Below the pieces are notes generated by a model. It searched no databases, had not been told where the DNA came from, and was given only the letters and a program-made list of their open reading frames with translations. A program made the position numbers and the translations under genes. Below are positions 1 to 13,054 of a stretch of 64,000 bases of DNA, one piece after another. Positions within the stretch are counted from its first letter, which is position 1. Every line of letters starts with the position of its first letter. Source of the stretch: Pseudomonas schmalbachii (GTDB taxonomy: Bacteria; Pseudomonadota; Gammaproteobacteria; Pseudomonadales; Pseudomonadaceae); contig NZ_JAELYA010000007.1 in NCBI RefSeq assembly GCF_017589465.1, positions 124,001 through 188,000 of the forward strand, read 5' to 3'.

Positions 1-604
1 TCAGCGACTGCGACAGCTCCATCATCAGCTCCTGGATGCCGTGGGCGGTGTGCTGGTCGAGGTTGCCGGTGGGCTCGTCGAGCAATACAAGCTTGGGGTT
101 GTTCACCAGTGCACGGGCGATGGCCACGCGCTGGCGCTCGCCGCCGGACAACTCCGACGGTTTGTGCTGCAGGCGGTGCTTCAGCCCTACCCGCTCCAGC
201 AGCGCCGAGGCACGCTGGCGCGCTTCGGCGATGGACGCCTTGCCGATCAGCAGCGGCATGCAGACGTTCTCCAGCGCGGTGAATTCCGGCAGCAGGTGGT
301 GGAACTGGTAGACGAAGCCCAGCGCACGGTTGCGCAGCAGGCCGCGGGCCTTCTCGTTCAGCGCGGACAGTTCCTCGCCGGCCAGCCAGACGCTGCCGCG
401 GCTCGGCGTGTCGAGGCCGCCGAGCATGTTCAGCAGGGTGCTCTTGCCCGAGCCGGAGCTGCCGACGATGGCCACCCGCTCGCCGGGGAACAGTTCCAGT
501 TGCACGCCGGCCAGCACTTCGACCGACTGCGGGCCTTCCTCGTAGCTCTTGCCCAGGTCGCGGCAGCTCAGGACGGCCTGCTTGTTGAGGGTCGGCTCAT
601 TCAT
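1..604 (-). CDS. lolD: Lipoprotein-releasing system ATP-binding protein LolD (3' end outside window)
   Basis: This is the ATPase of the LolCDE complex, which extracts outer-membrane lipoproteins from the inner membrane and hands them to LolA. The reading frame starts [10 protein letters not shown] and shows a Walker [10 protein letters not shown], a Q-loop [11 protein letters not shown], the ABC signature [15 protein letters not shown] and the Walker [13 protein letters not shown]. About 201 codons are present and the C-terminus runs off the left edge. Its start codon overlaps the end of lolC by 8 bases, so the two are translationally coupled. A lolE gene would be expected next, outside the window. 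Confidence 0.95.
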   Translation of the reverse strand, partial: MNEPTLNKQAVLSCRDLGKSYEEGPQSVEVLAGVQLELFPGERVAIVGSSGSGKSTLLNMLGGLDTPSRGSVWLAGEELSALNEKARGLLRNRALGFVYQFHHLLPEFTALENVCMPLLIGKASIAEARQRASALLERVGLKHRLQHKPSELSGGERQRVAIARALVNNPKLVLLDEPTGNLDQHTAHGIQELMMELSQSL

Positions 605-1850
605 AACGCAATGCCTCCGCGGGCTGGGTGCGCGCGGCACGCCAGGCCGGATACAGGGTGGCGAAGAAACTCAGGAGCAGCGCGGCGCCGCACACCAGGA
701 TCACGTCCTCGCGCATCAACTGCGAGGGCAGGTAATCGATGAAGTACACATCCGCACTGAGGAATTTGTGGCCGATCAGCCGCTCCAGCGCAGCGATCGC
801 GCCGCTGACGTTGAGCGCGGCGAAGATGCCGAGGACGCCGCCGATCAGGGTGCCGATCACGCCGATCACCGTACCCTGAACCATGAAGGTCGCCATGATC
901 TGCCCCGGCGTGGCGCCGAGGGTGCGCAGGATGGCGATATCGGCCTTCTTGTCGGTGACCACCATGACCAGGGTGGAAATGATGTTGAACGCCGCCACCG
1001 CGACGATCAGCAGCAACAACAGGCCGATCATGGATTTCTCCATGCGGATCGCCTGGTACAGGTTGCCGTGGCTGCGGGTCCAGTCGCGGGCGTAGTAGTC
1101 GTTGCCCTTCAGGCTGTTGGCGATTTCCCAGGCGGTGCGCGGCGCCTGGAACAGGTCGTCGAGCTTCAGGCGCAGGCCCTCGACCTGACCATCCTTGAGG
1201 CGGCGCATGCGCGCGGCGTCGTCGATGTGGGTCATGGCCACGAAACCGTCCAGCTCGCCGGCGCCGACGTGGAAGATACCGGCCACGGTGAAGCGCTTCA
1301 TGCGCGGGAACATGCCCGCTGGCGTCACCGAGACTTCCGGAGCGACGAAGGTGACCTTATCGCCGATCTTCACACCGAGATTGTTCGCCGCCCGGTCGCC
1401 GATCAGGATGCCGAATTCGCCGGGCTTCAGGCTGTCGAGGCTGCCTTCCTTGAAGAAGTCGCCGATGATCGAAACCTTGCTCTCCTGAGCCGGGTCCACC
1501 GCGTTGATCAGCACCTTCTGCACCACGCCGTCGTGGCTCAGCAGGCCCTGCATCTGGATGAAGGGCGCCACTTCCAGCACGTTCGGCTGCTGCGACTTGA
1601 CCTGCTCGGCCAGCCCGCGCCAATCGTCTATCGGCTGGTAGGACTCGATGGTGGCGTGCGGCACCATGCCGAGCACCCGCGTACGCATCTCATGGTCGAA
1701 GCCGTTCATGACCGACAGCACGACGATCATCACCAGCACCCCGAGGGCGAGGCCGATCATCGAAGTCAGCGAGATGAAGGAGATGAAGTGACTGCGGCGC
1801 TTGGCGCGGGTGTAGCGCGTTCCGATGTAAACGGAAAGGGGTCTGAACAT
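597..1850 (-). CDS. lolC: Lipoprotein-releasing ABC transporter permease LolC
   Basis: This 417-residue inner-membrane permease belongs to the LolC/E (FtsX-like) family and works with LolD in lipoprotein sorting. The N-terminus ([19 protein letters not shown]) leads into a first membrane segment at about residues 28-50. A large periplasmic domain follows, and three hydrophobic segments lie in the last 150 residues, the family topology. It is the first gene of a lolC-lolD operon running leftwards. I chose LolC over LolE because it precedes lolD, as in P. aeruginosa; the paralogues are similar, so that part is inference from order. Confidence 0.93.
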   Translation of the reverse strand: MFRPLSVYIGTRYTRAKRRSHFISFISLTSMIGLALGVLVMIVVLSVMNGFDHEMRTRVLGMVPHATIESYQPIDDWRGLAEQVKSQQPNVLEVAPFIQMQGLLSHDGVVQKVLINAVDPAQESKVSIIGDFFKEGSLDSLKPGEFGILIGDRAANNLGVKIGDKVTFVAPEVSVTPAGMFPRMKRFTVAGIFHVGAGELDGFVAMTHIDDAARMRRLKDGQVEGLRLKLDDLFQAPRTAWEIANSLKGNDYYARDWTRSHGNLYQAIRMEKSMIGLLLLLIVAVAAFNIISTLVMVVTDKKADIAILRTLGATPGQIMATFMVQGTVIGVIGTLIGGVLGIFAALNVSGAIAALERLIGHKFLSADVYFIDYLPSQLMREDVILVCGAALLLSFFATLYPAWRAARTQPAEALRYE

Positions 1851-2011
1851 GTAGGGCCGATCAACAGGATGAAGGGAGCCTCTGGAGGCGGCTGCGCTGC
1901 TCGCAGCTTCCTGAAAAAGCTTCAGGGAAACGGCGTTGTTTCCGGTGGCTGTGTGGCGAGGTACGGCGGGCGGCTTTACACTCAGACCATCTCGGCCGCC
2001 GTGGGTTCGTC

Positions 2012-2587
2012 ATGTCCACTCCAGACGCGGATGACCGCCGCGAATACTATCGCATCGAAGACACCCTCGCACTGGAATTTCGCCCATTGCAGGACAGCGA
2101 AATTCTGTCTGGAGATGTACTTCACGATGATTCGGCGCTGTTCAATCTGCTCAGCGAACTGCACCTGATGGACTTCGAGTCGCAGCATCTGCTGCGCCAT
2201 ATCAACGAGCGCGACCGCCATCTGGCGAGCTACCTCAAGCTGCTCAACCGGCGCATCGACCTGATCGGCCAGGCGCTGACGCAGAACCTGTTGCACGAGA
2301 TCGGCCCGAAGCGCAAGGTCACCCTTTCCGAAGACGGCATGGACTTCCACGATGCACAGCCGCTTTCCGTGGGCCAGTTGCTGGCGATGAAGCTCGTGCT
2401 GCTGCCACAGGGACTTGGCCTGTTGCTGCGCGCACGGGTCCTGCGCTGCCAGCCGGCGGCGGATGGTGGCTACGAGATCGGCGCCGAGTTCGAAGCGCCC
2501 AGCGATGCCCAACGACAACTACTGGCGCGCCATATCCTGCAGCGCCAGGCACAGGCGCGGCGGCTGGCGAAAGCCCGCCCCGCCTGA
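2012..2587 (+). CDS. PilZ-domain protein with split c-di-GMP motif
   Basis: This 191-residue cytoplasmic protein is a probable cyclic-di-GMP effector. The PilZ RxxxR motif is visible near the N-terminus (R10-E-Y-Y-R14), and a degenerate second motif, T104-L-S-E-D-G109, lies about 90 residues later instead of the usual 20-30. The segment between is helix-like, rich in Leu, Glu and Arg. The second motif has Thr where Asp/Asn is usual. The gene is divergent from lolC and upstream of a phosphodiesterase-like gene. Function is not known to me; a c-di-GMP-responsive role is inferred from the motifs only. The start is the first ATG, with no strong ribosome site. Confidence 0.8.
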   Translation: MSTPDADDRREYYRIEDTLALEFRPLQDSEILSGDVLHDDSALFNLLSELHLMDFESQHLLRHINERDRHLASYLKLLNRRIDLIGQALTQNLLHEIGPKRKVTLSEDGMDFHDAQPLSVGQLLAMKLVLLPQGLGLLLRARVLRCQPAADGGYEIGAEFEAPSDAQRQLLARHILQRQAQARRLAKARPA

Positions 2588-2724
2588 TCCATGCGTGCGC
2601 TCGACCCTTGCGGATTTTCGCGGCACCGGACCAGCCGCGGGATCGGCATCCATTTCCAGAACGAACGGGCAATCGATGCGCCACTTCGCAATCGGCCCCG
2701 CCAACAGACTGCCAAGGAGCCCAA

Positions 2725-3447
2725 GTGACTCTGATCTATGGACATCGCGGCGCCAAAGGCGAAGCGCCGGAAAACACCCTCACCAGCTTCCAGGTCTGCC
2801 TGGAGCATGGCGTCACCCGCTGCGAACTGGACCTGCACCTGTCCCGCGACGGCGAACTGATGGTGATCCACGACCCGACCCTGAAGCGCACCACCGGCCG
2901 GCGCGGCAAGGTCGCCGAACAGCTGGCCGAGGATCTGGTCACCTACGACGCCCGCGAAGGCGGCCCCGGCTGGGTGCGTCCCTGCCCTATTCCACGGCTG
3001 TCCGAGCTGTTCGAGCGCTGCGAGTTCGAACACTGGCAGCTGGAAGTGAAAAGCTCCTCGCGCGAGCGCGCCTCCCGCACCGTGCAGGCCATCCAGCAAC
3101 TGGTGGGACGTTTCGGCATTCGCGAGCGGATCACCGTGACCTCCAGCTCACGTACCGTGCTGAAGTCGCTGCGCGAGCTGGCGCCGGAGCTGTCGCGCGG
3201 GCTGGTCGCCGAGTACGCCTGGCTCGATCCGCTGAAGGTCGCCGAGCACTATGGCTGCGAGATGCTGGCGCTGAACTGGTCGCTCTGCACGCCCGAGCGG
3301 CTGCTCAAGGCGCAGCGGCAGGGACTGCATGTGTCGGTATGGACGGTCAACGAACCGGCGCTGATGCGCAGGCTCGCTGATTTCGGTGTGGACAGCCTGA
3401 TCACAGACTTTCCCGGTTTGGCCACTGCCACGATCGGGAATCGCTGA
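2725..3447 (+). CDS. Glycerophosphodiester phosphodiesterase family protein
   Basis: This 240-residue protein of the GDPD TIM-barrel family is expected to hydrolyse glycerophosphodiesters to glycerol 3-phosphate and an alcohol. The signature GHRGAKGEAPENT holds the catalytic His-Arg, and the metal-binding ELDLHLSRDGELMVIHDPT segment follows. The C-terminus carries the VNEPALMRRLADFGVDSLITDFP ending typical of the family. No signal peptide is present, so it is cytoplasmic. I chose the GTG start because AAGGAG lies five bases upstream; the open frame extends further up but that part looks non-coding. Confidence 0.88.
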   Translation: MTLIYGHRGAKGEAPENTLTSFQVCLEHGVTRCELDLHLSRDGELMVIHDPTLKRTTGRRGKVAEQLAEDLVTYDAREGGPGWVRPCPIPRLSELFERCEFEHWQLEVKSSSRERASRTVQAIQQLVGRFGIRERITVTSSSRTVLKSLRELAPELSRGLVAEYAWLDPLKVAEHYGCEMLALNWSLCTPERLLKAQRQGLHVSVWTVNEPALMRRLADFGVDSLITDFPGLATATIGNR

Positions 3448-3489
3448 GCGGGTTTCCCCCGGCCGGCTCAGGCCGCCGGCTGGGGTCCT

Positions 3490-4884
3490 TCAAAAAATCC
3501 GGTTCAGGCCATCGAACGCGGCAACGCGGTACGCCTCGGCCATGGTCGGATAGTTGAAGGTGGTGTTGATGAAGTACTTCAGCGTGTTCAGCTCGCCCGG
3601 CTGGTTCATGATCGCCTGGCCGATGTGGACGATCTCCGAAGCCTGCGCGCCGAAGCAATGCACACCGAGGATCGCCAGGGTCTCGCGGTGGAACAGGATC
3701 TTCAGCATGCCCACCGGCTCGTTGGAGATCTGCGCGCGCGCCATGCCCTTGAAGAACGCCTTGCCCACCTCGTAGGGAATCTTCGCCGTGGTCAGTTCCT
3801 TCTCGGTCTTGCCGATCGAGCTGATTTCCGGAAGCGTGTAGATGCCGGTCGGCACGTCGTCGACGAAGCGCCAGCTGTCGTCCTCGACGATATTGCCCGC
3901 CGCCGAACGCCCCTGGTCGTAGGCCGCGCTGGCCAGGCTCGGCCAGCCGATGACGTCGCCCGCCGCGTAGATGTTGGATACCGAGGTGCGATAGTTCTCG
4001 TCCACCTCGATCTGGCCGCGGCTGTTGACCTTGATGCCGACGTTCTCCAGGCCCAGGCGGTCGGTGTTGCCGGTGCGGCCGTTGCACCACAGCAGCGCGT
4101 CCGCCTTGATCTTCTTGCCCGACTTCAGGTGCAGGATCACGCCGTTTTCCAGGCCCTCGACGCGGTCGTATTCCTCGTTGTGGCGGACCAGCACGTTGTT
4201 GTTGCGCAGGTGATAGCTCAGCGCATCGGAAATCTCGTCGTCGAGGAAGCTGAGCAACTGGTCGCGGGTGTCGATCAGGTCGACCAGCACGCCGAGGCCG
4301 CTGAAGATCGACGCGTATTCGCAGCCGATCACCCCGGCTCCGTAGATGATCAGCCGGCGCGGGGTGTGGCTGAGGGACAGGATGGTGTCGCTGTCGTAGA
4401 CCCGCGGGTGGTTGAAGTTGATGTCCGCCGGGCGATAGGGGCGCGAGCCGGTGGCGATGACGAACTGGTCGGCGGCCAGGCGCTCGACCCCGCCCTTCGG
4501 GGTAACCACTTCCACGGTGCGCTCGTCGACGAAGCTGGCGGTGCCGTTGAACATGTCGATGCGGTTGCGTGCGTAGTAGCCGGTGTGAGAAGTCACCTGC
4601 TTGGCGATGACCTTTTCCGCGCTTTTCAGCACGTCGGGGAAGGAGAACCAGCGCGGCTCGCCGATCTGGCGGAACATCGGGTTGGTGTTGAACTCGATGA
4701 TCTGCTTCACCGAATGGCGCAACGCCTTCGACGGGATGGTCCCGAGGTGCGTGCAGTTGCCGCCGACTACGCGCCGACTGTCCACCACCGCCAGCTTGCG
4801 TCCGAACTTGGAGGCGTTCATCGCCGCGCCTTCGCCCGCCGGCCCCGTGCCGAGAATCACCACGTCGTAGTTGTAGACAGCCAT
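3490..4884 (-). CDS. sthA: Soluble pyridine nucleotide transhydrogenase
   Basis: This 464-residue flavoprotein transfers hydride between NADPH and NAD+, helping to balance the two pools. The FAD-binding [10 protein letters not shown] is at residues 12-21, the NAD(P)-binding [13 protein letters not shown] is in the middle, and a C-terminal dimerisation domain includes [15 protein letters not shown]. Unlike disulphide reductases of the same fold, the redox Cys pair is incomplete: GGNCTHLGT has Cys44 but Thr49 in place of the second Cys, as expected for SthA. The ATG is preceded by GGAG; the open frame continues upstream by 40 codons that look non-coding. The gene stands alone on the minus strand. 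Confidence 0.96.
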   Translation of the reverse strand: MAVYNYDVVILGTGPAGEGAAMNASKFGRKLAVVDSRRVVGGNCTHLGTIPSKALRHSVKQIIEFNTNPMFRQIGEPRWFSFPDVLKSAEKVIAKQVTSHTGYYARNRIDMFNGTASFVDERTVEVVTPKGGVERLAADQFVIATGSRPYRPADINFNHPRVYDSDTILSLSHTPRRLIIYGAGVIGCEYASIFSGLGVLVDLIDTRDQLLSFLDDEISDALSYHLRNNNVLVRHNEEYDRVEGLENGVILHLKSGKKIKADALLWCNGRTGNTDRLGLENVGIKVNSRGQIEVDENYRTSVSNIYAAGDVIGWPSLASAAYDQGRSAAGNIVEDDSWRFVDDVPTGIYTLPEISSIGKTEKELTTAKIPYEVGKAFFKGMARAQISNEPVGMLKILFHRETLAILGVHCFGAQASEIVHIGQAIMNQPGELNTLKYFINTTFNYPTMAEAYRVAAFDGLNRIF

Positions 4885-5043
4885 GCATACTCCTTCATTA
4901 CTAACCGGGACATCGGTTGGATGTCCCCGCTGGAACCCCGCCACCATATGCGGCAGGGCGAAACGTTCAGTGGCGCAGCTTAGTCGCGTCGCGAAGCGCT
5001 GCACATTAGCGCTTGGTCGGCAGGTAGGCGAATTTTCCGACGA

Positions 5044-6060
5044 CTACAGCTTCGCCCCGTCCTGCCCGGGGAACAGCGCCTGGAATCGCGGCGTCGACCG
5101 GGCGACGAAACCCTGCCCCTGGCGCACGATGAAATAGGCCGCCAGCCCGCGTCGCTCGGCAAAGGCATAGCCCTCCTCCGGGCCAAGCACCATCAACAGC
5201 GTAGACAAGCCATCGGCATGCAGCGCCGAAGGGTCGACCACGGTCACCGCCGCCAGCGCATGGCGCACCGGCTCACCGCGGCGCGGGTCGAAGGTGTGCG
5301 AATAGCGTCGCCCGCCTTCCTCGAAATAGTTGCGGTAGTCACCCGAGGTGGATACGCCGTAGCCATCCAGTTCGATGGAGCGCTCGATACGCCGCTCGCG
5401 CTCGCCGCTCGGCACCTCCAGGGCGATGCGCCAGGGCGAGCCGTCCGGCTTGCGACCCGCCGCCTTGAGCTCGCCGGTGACTTCCACCAGATAGCCGCGG
5501 ACGCCCAGTTCGACCAAGCGTGCGCTGATCCGGTCCACCGCATGGCCGGCGACGATGCTGTCGAAATCCAGCTCCGCCGCCACGTCCTTGCACAGTTTGT
5601 CGCCCTCGACGCGCAGATGCCGATGCCCGACGCGCGCGCGTTCGCGGGCCAGCTCGGCGGCATCCGGCACCCCTTCACCGCGGGATTGCGGACCGAAGCC
5701 CCAGAGGTTCAGCAGCGGCCCTACCGTCAGATCGAAAGCCCCGCCGCTGTCACCGGACAGTTGCTCGCCATAGGCCAGCAACTGGCGCATGTCGTCCGGC
5801 AGCGCCATGCAGGCGCCGGCCGGCTGCGCATTGAAGCGGGAGACAACGGAGTCGGCGCGCCAGGTGGAGAACTGTTCGTCGAGGCCGGAGAGGATCGCCT
5901 CGACTTCCGCCTTTACCCGCTGCGGATCAGGCGTCTGTGCGGTGGGCACGTACTGGATCGAATAGCTGCTGCCCATGGTCGGCCCGGAAAGGCGCTCGAT
6001 CCGCTCGCCGCAGCCATACAGCAGCGTCAACAGCATCAGCAGCAGGCTTGTACGCAGCAA
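5044..6060 (-). CDS. apbE: FAD:protein FMN transferase (ApbE), lipoprotein
   Basis: This 338-residue protein attaches FMN covalently to Thr residues of target flavoproteins such as NqrB, NqrC or RnfG. The N-terminus is a lipoprotein signal with a lipobox ending LLYGC at Cys17, so it sits in the periplasm on the inner membrane. Family motifs are visible: GPTMGSSYSIQY, DFDSIVAGHAVDRIS, STSGDYRNYFEEGGRRYSH and the C-terminal TFDPRRGEP. In P. aeruginosa this gene follows the nqrA-F operon; here an amino acid permease is upstream and no nqr gene or nqrM is in the window. Its client may therefore be an Rnf complex or an nqr operon elsewhere (inference). Confidence 0.93.
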   Translation of the reverse strand: MLRTSLLLMLLTLLYGCGERIERLSGPTMGSSYSIQYVPTAQTPDPQRVKAEVEAILSGLDEQFSTWRADSVVSRFNAQPAGACMALPDDMRQLLAYGEQLSGDSGGAFDLTVGPLLNLWGFGPQSRGEGVPDAAELARERARVGHRHLRVEGDKLCKDVAAELDFDSIVAGHAVDRISARLVELGVRGYLVEVTGELKAAGRKPDGSPWRIALEVPSGERERRIERSIELDGYGVSTSGDYRNYFEEGGRRYSHTFDPRRGEPVRHALAAVTVVDPSALHADGLSTLLMVLGPEEGYAFAERRGLAAYFIVRQGQGFVARSTPRFQALFPGQDGAKL

Positions 6061-6177
6061 TCGACACCTCTTCGATCCGGACCGCCAGTTCGCGGCGCGC
6101 GGTATTTTACCCGAAGTGTTGGCAGTGACTGTTTACCAGAGGGTAAAGCTGCGTTGCCGGATATGGCATGCATGACT

Positions 6178-6424
6178 GTAGGAGCACCCCATGGGCGCGA
6201 TTCGCGGGCATGGCCCTACGATCAGACGCGGGGGGGGTATTCCTGTAGGAGCGAGCTCTGCTCGCGAAGCTTTTGCGGGGCCGATGTTCGCGAGCATCGG
6301 ACTGGGCGTCCCCCTCGCTCCTACACATATGCAAACATGTGCAGGGCCACACCACAGGCAGCTTGTAGGGCGGGTGCAACCCGCCACGATGCCGACCCAT
6401 TCTGGCGGGTTTCACCCGCCCTAC
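6178..6424. repeat. Cluster of GTAG-headed REP/REPIN elements
   Basis: The 420-base gap between apbE and the permease holds no gene but several palindromic repeats. One copy begins GTAGGAGCACC at 6178. A REP pair (GTAGGAGCGAGCTCTGCTCG ... CTCGCTCCTAC) spans 6245-6324. A second type (GTAGGGCGGGTGCAACCCGCC ... GGCGGGTTTCACCCGCCCTAC) spans 6365-6424. Each starts with GTAG and ends with CTAC, the layout of REP doublets (REPINs) mobilised by RAYT transposases in Pseudomonas. The RAYT link is family knowledge, not seen here. Confidence 0.85.
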
Positions 6425-6441
6425 GCTCCTGCAACATCTAT

Positions 6442-6470
6442 CAAACAAAACGGGAGCCGAAGCTCCCGTT
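6442..6470 (-). terminator. Rho-independent terminator of the permease gene
   Basis: On the minus strand a nine-base stem ending GGGAGC-TTCG-GCTCCC, with a UUCG tetraloop, is followed by a T-rich tract. It lies 11 bases after the permease stop codon. Confidence 0.85.
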
Positions 6471-6480
6471 GTCGTTCCGA

Positions 6481-7881
6481 TCAGGCCCCGGCCTTGAGGG
6501 CGGCGGGTCGCTTGAAGAGGAAGTAACAGATGGCCATGAACACGATCCACACCGGAATCGCATACACCGACACATCGATGCCCGGGATCATCAGCATGGT
6601 GCCGAGGATGAACACCACGAAGGCCAGGCACAGGTAGTTGCTGAACGGGAACCACAGCGAACGGAACGCCGGGGTGACACCTTCGGCCTGCTTGACCTTG
6701 CGGAATTTCAGGTGCGCCAGGCTGATCATCGCCCAGTTGATCACCAGCGCCGCCACCACCAGCGACATCAGCAGTTCCAGCGCGCGGGCCGGAATCAGGT
6801 AGTTCACCAGCACGCAGGCCAGGGTGATCAGTGCGGAAACGCCAATCGCCAGCAGCGGTACGCCACGGTCGTCCACCTTGGCGAAGGCACGCGGGGCATC
6901 GCCCTGCTCGGCCAGGCCGTAGAGCATGCGGCTGTTGCAGTACACGCAGCTGTTGTAGACCGACAGCGCGGCGGTCAGCACCACGAAGTTCAGCACGTTG
7001 GCTGCGGCATCGCTGCCGATCAGCGAGAAGATCTGCACGAACGGGCTGCCGCTGTAGGGATCGCCCGAGGCGCCCATGGTCTCCAGCAGCTTGTCCCACG
7101 GATACAGCGACAGCAGCACCGCCAGGGCGCCGATGTAGAAGATCAGGATGCGGTAGATGACCTGGTTGATCGCTTTCGGGATCACCTTCTTCGGTTCGGC
7201 CGCTTCAGCCGCTGTGATGCCCACCAGCTCCAGGCCGCCGAACGAGAACATGATGATTGCCAGCACCATCACCAGCCCGGTGATGCCATGGGGAAAGAAG
7301 CCGCCATGCGCCCACAGGTTGCTCACCGAAGCCTGCGGGCCACCCTTGCCGCTGACCAGCAGGAAGATGCCAAGGACGATCATGCCGATGATCGCCACGA
7401 CCTTGATGATCGCGAACCAGAATTCGGTCTCGCCGAACGCCTTGACGTTGAACAGGTTGATCGCGTTGATCAGGACGAAGAACACCGCGGCGGTGACCCA
7501 GGTGGGAACATCCGGCCACCAGAAGTGGATGTACTTGCCGACGGCGGTCAGCTCGGACATGCCGACCAGGATGTACAGCACCCAGTAGTTCCAGCCGGAC
7601 ATGAAGCCGGCGAAACCGCCCCAGTACTTGTGCGCGAAGTGGCTGAACGAACCGGCAACCGGCTCTTCGACGATCATTTCGCCGAGCTGGCGCATGATCA
7701 GGAAGGCGATCAGGCCGCCGATGGCATAGCCGAGGATCATCGACGGACCGGCCGATTGCAGCACACCGGCCGAACCCAGGAACAGCCCGGTACCGATTGC
7801 GCCGCCAAGCGCGATGAGCTGGATGTGGCGGTTCTTTAAACCGCGCTTCAGCTCACCTTCGTGCAGATGATGTACATCCAT
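6481..7881 (-). CDS. aroP: Aromatic amino acid permease, AroP type
   Basis: This 466-residue inner-membrane transporter of the amino acid-polyamine-organocation superfamily probably takes up aromatic amino acids by proton symport. It matches the AroP family closely from LKRGLKNRHIQLIALGGAIG through VEEPVAGSFSHFA, FSFGGLELVGITAAEA and VYNSCVYCNSRML. About twelve hydrophobic segments can be counted. The gene stands alone with its own terminator. Substrate choice within the AroP/PheP/general APC group is inferred from similarity and could differ. Confidence 0.88.
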   Translation of the reverse strand: MDVHHLHEGELKRGLKNRHIQLIALGGAIGTGLFLGSAGVLQSAGPSMILGYAIGGLIAFLIMRQLGEMIVEEPVAGSFSHFAHKYWGGFAGFMSGWNYWVLYILVGMSELTAVGKYIHFWWPDVPTWVTAAVFFVLINAINLFNVKAFGETEFWFAIIKVVAIIGMIVLGIFLLVSGKGGPQASVSNLWAHGGFFPHGITGLVMVLAIIMFSFGGLELVGITAAEAAEPKKVIPKAINQVIYRILIFYIGALAVLLSLYPWDKLLETMGASGDPYSGSPFVQIFSLIGSDAAANVLNFVVLTAALSVYNSCVYCNSRMLYGLAEQGDAPRAFAKVDDRGVPLLAIGVSALITLACVLVNYLIPARALELLMSLVVAALVINWAMISLAHLKFRKVKQAEGVTPAFRSLWFPFSNYLCLAFVVFILGTMLMIPGIDVSVYAIPVWIVFMAICYFLFKRPAALKAGA

Positions 7882-7932
7882 TGAAGTGTTCCTCTATCGA
7901 GGTGTTGGCGTGTTGTAGTTGTATCAGTAACG

Positions 7933-7961
7933 AAAAACGGGAGCCCGAGAGCTCCCGTTTT
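7933..7961 (-). terminator. Terminator downstream of the GAPDH-like gene
   Basis: AAAACGGGAGC pairs with GCTCCCGTTTT across a six-base loop, giving T-runs in both directions. It lies just after the stop of the GAPDH-like gene and ahead of the permease start. Confidence 0.85.
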
Positions 7962-7976
7962 CCTCAGTCGCCTGAA

Positions 7977-9443
7977 TTAGCGCGGGAATGCCGGCGGGTT
8001 GACCCCAGCCATGTCTTCCATCACGCGAACAACCTGGCAGCTGTAGCCGAACTCGTTGTCGTACCACACGTACAGGACAACGCGGTTGTCGTTGCAGATG
8101 GTGGCTTCGGCATCCACTACGCCGGCATGGCGGGAGCCGACGAAGTCGGTGGAAACCACTTCCTGCGAGGAAACGTAGTCGATCTGCTTGTGCAGGTCGG
8201 AGTGCATGGCCATCTGGCGCAGGTACTCGTTGATCTCTTCGCGGGTGGTGGCCTTCTCCAGGTTCAGGTTGAGGATGGCCATGGAGACGTTCGGCGTCGG
8301 AACGCGGATCGCGTTGCCGGTCAGCTTGCCCTTCAGAACCGGCAGGGCCTTGGCTGCAGCGGTGGCGGCACCGGTCTCGGTGATCACCATGTTCAGCGGA
8401 GCGCTGCGGCCGCGACGGCTGCCCTTGTGGAAGTTGTCGATCAGGTTCTGGTCGTTGGTGTACGAGTGAACGGTTTCGACGTGGCCGTTGACGATGCCGT
8501 ACTGGTCATTCACGGCCTTCAGCACCGGCACGATGGCGTTGGTGGTGCAGGAAGCGGCGGAGACGATCTTGTCGTCGGCGGTGATGTCGCCATGGTTGAT
8601 GCCATGCACAACGTTCTTCAGCGCGCCCTTGCCCGGAGCAGTCAGGACTACGCGGTCGATGCCCGGGCACTTCAGGTGCTGGCCCAGACCTTCGGCGTCA
8701 CGCCATTTGCCGGTGTTGTCGACCAGCAGGGCGTTCTTGATGCCGTACTGGGTGTAGTCGATGGTCGACGGGTCGTTGGAGTAGATCACCTGGATCATGT
8801 TGCCGTTGGCGATCAGGACGTTGTTGGCTTCGTCGATGGTGATGGTGCCGTCGAACTTGCCATGTACGGAGTCGCGACGCAGCAGGCTGGCGCGCTTGAC
8901 CAGGTCGTTCTCGGCGCCCTTGCGGACGACGATGGCGCGCAGGCGCAGGCCGTCGCCGCCACCGGTCTTCTCGATCAGGATGCGCGCCAGCAGGCGGCCG
9001 ATGCGACCGAAGCCGTACAGGACGACGTCGGTGCCTTCGCGGCCCGAACCGTTCTGCTTGCCAACTACCTCGGCCAGTTCGTCCTTGACGAACTGCTCGA
9101 CGGAGCGACCGTTACCCTCGGCCTTGAACTTGGCGACCATCTTGCCCAGGTCGACCGAAGCGGCGCCCAGCTTGAGCTCGCTCATGGCCTTGAGGATCGG
9201 GAAGGTGTCGTGCACCGACAGCTCGCCATCGTTGGCCAGGCGGTGACGGGCGAAACGGTGCGCCTTGAGGATGGCGATCACCGAACGGTTGATCAGGCCA
9301 CGGCCGTAGATCGAGGTCACGACGTTGTTATTGCGGTAGAGCTGGCCAATCAGCGGAATCATGGCTTCCGCGAGGGCTTCACGATCAATCCACTCACCGA
9401 GACACTGGTCGGGCTTCTGAGTCACGGGCAATACCTTCCACAT
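7977..9443 (-). CDS. Glyceraldehyde-3-phosphate dehydrogenase-like protein, long N-terminal type
   Basis: This 488-residue enzyme carries the GAPDH fold after an extra N-terminal region of about 137 residues. The NAD-binding GFGRIGR is at residues 144-150, the catalytic Cys299 is in SAASCTTNAIVP, and the histidine partner is in VHSYTN near 326. Ordinary GAPDH is about 335 residues; the longer form is known from Pseudomonas and is usually placed in gluconeogenic growth (family knowledge). It is divergent from mfd, with about 140 bases for both promoters. The ribosome site is poor; a start six codons downstream at a GTG is possible. Confidence 0.88.
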   Translation of the reverse strand: MWKVLPVTQKPDQCLGEWIDREALAEAMIPLIGQLYRNNNVVTSIYGRGLINRSVIAILKAHRFARHRLANDGELSVHDTFPILKAMSELKLGAASVDLGKMVAKFKAEGNGRSVEQFVKDELAEVVGKQNGSGREGTDVVLYGFGRIGRLLARILIEKTGGGDGLRLRAIVVRKGAENDLVKRASLLRRDSVHGKFDGTITIDEANNVLIANGNMIQVIYSNDPSTIDYTQYGIKNALLVDNTGKWRDAEGLGQHLKCPGIDRVVLTAPGKGALKNVVHGINHGDITADDKIVSAASCTTNAIVPVLKAVNDQYGIVNGHVETVHSYTNDQNLIDNFHKGSRRGRSAPLNMVITETGAATAAAKALPVLKGKLTGNAIRVPTPNVSMAILNLNLEKATTREEINEYLRQMAMHSDLHKQIDYVSSQEVVSTDFVGSRHAGVVDAEATICNDNRVVLYVWYDNEFGYSCQVVRVMEDMAGVNPPAFPR

Positions 9444-9583
9444 GTAGGACGAGAAAAAAGGGGCTACATTATGACGGCGCGCAACAACGGCGGCAATCTG
9501 CAGTAGTCGGAAGACTGACAGCAGTCAATGCGGATAGTTACAATCCGCCCGGCCAAATTCCCCGACCGGAGCCACGAACGCCC

Positions 9584-13045
<3,462 letters not shown>

Positions 13046-13054
13046 GGACCATCC

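Noticed and set aside
6178-6424. Possible CRISPR-like or phage attachment repeats
   Set aside because: The units are palindromic, of different families and not regularly spaced; they fit REP/REPIN elements.
5218-7839. 873-codon open frame on the plus strand
   Set aside because: It runs antisense through apbE, a repeat cluster and the permease; the translation is low-complexity and matches no family.
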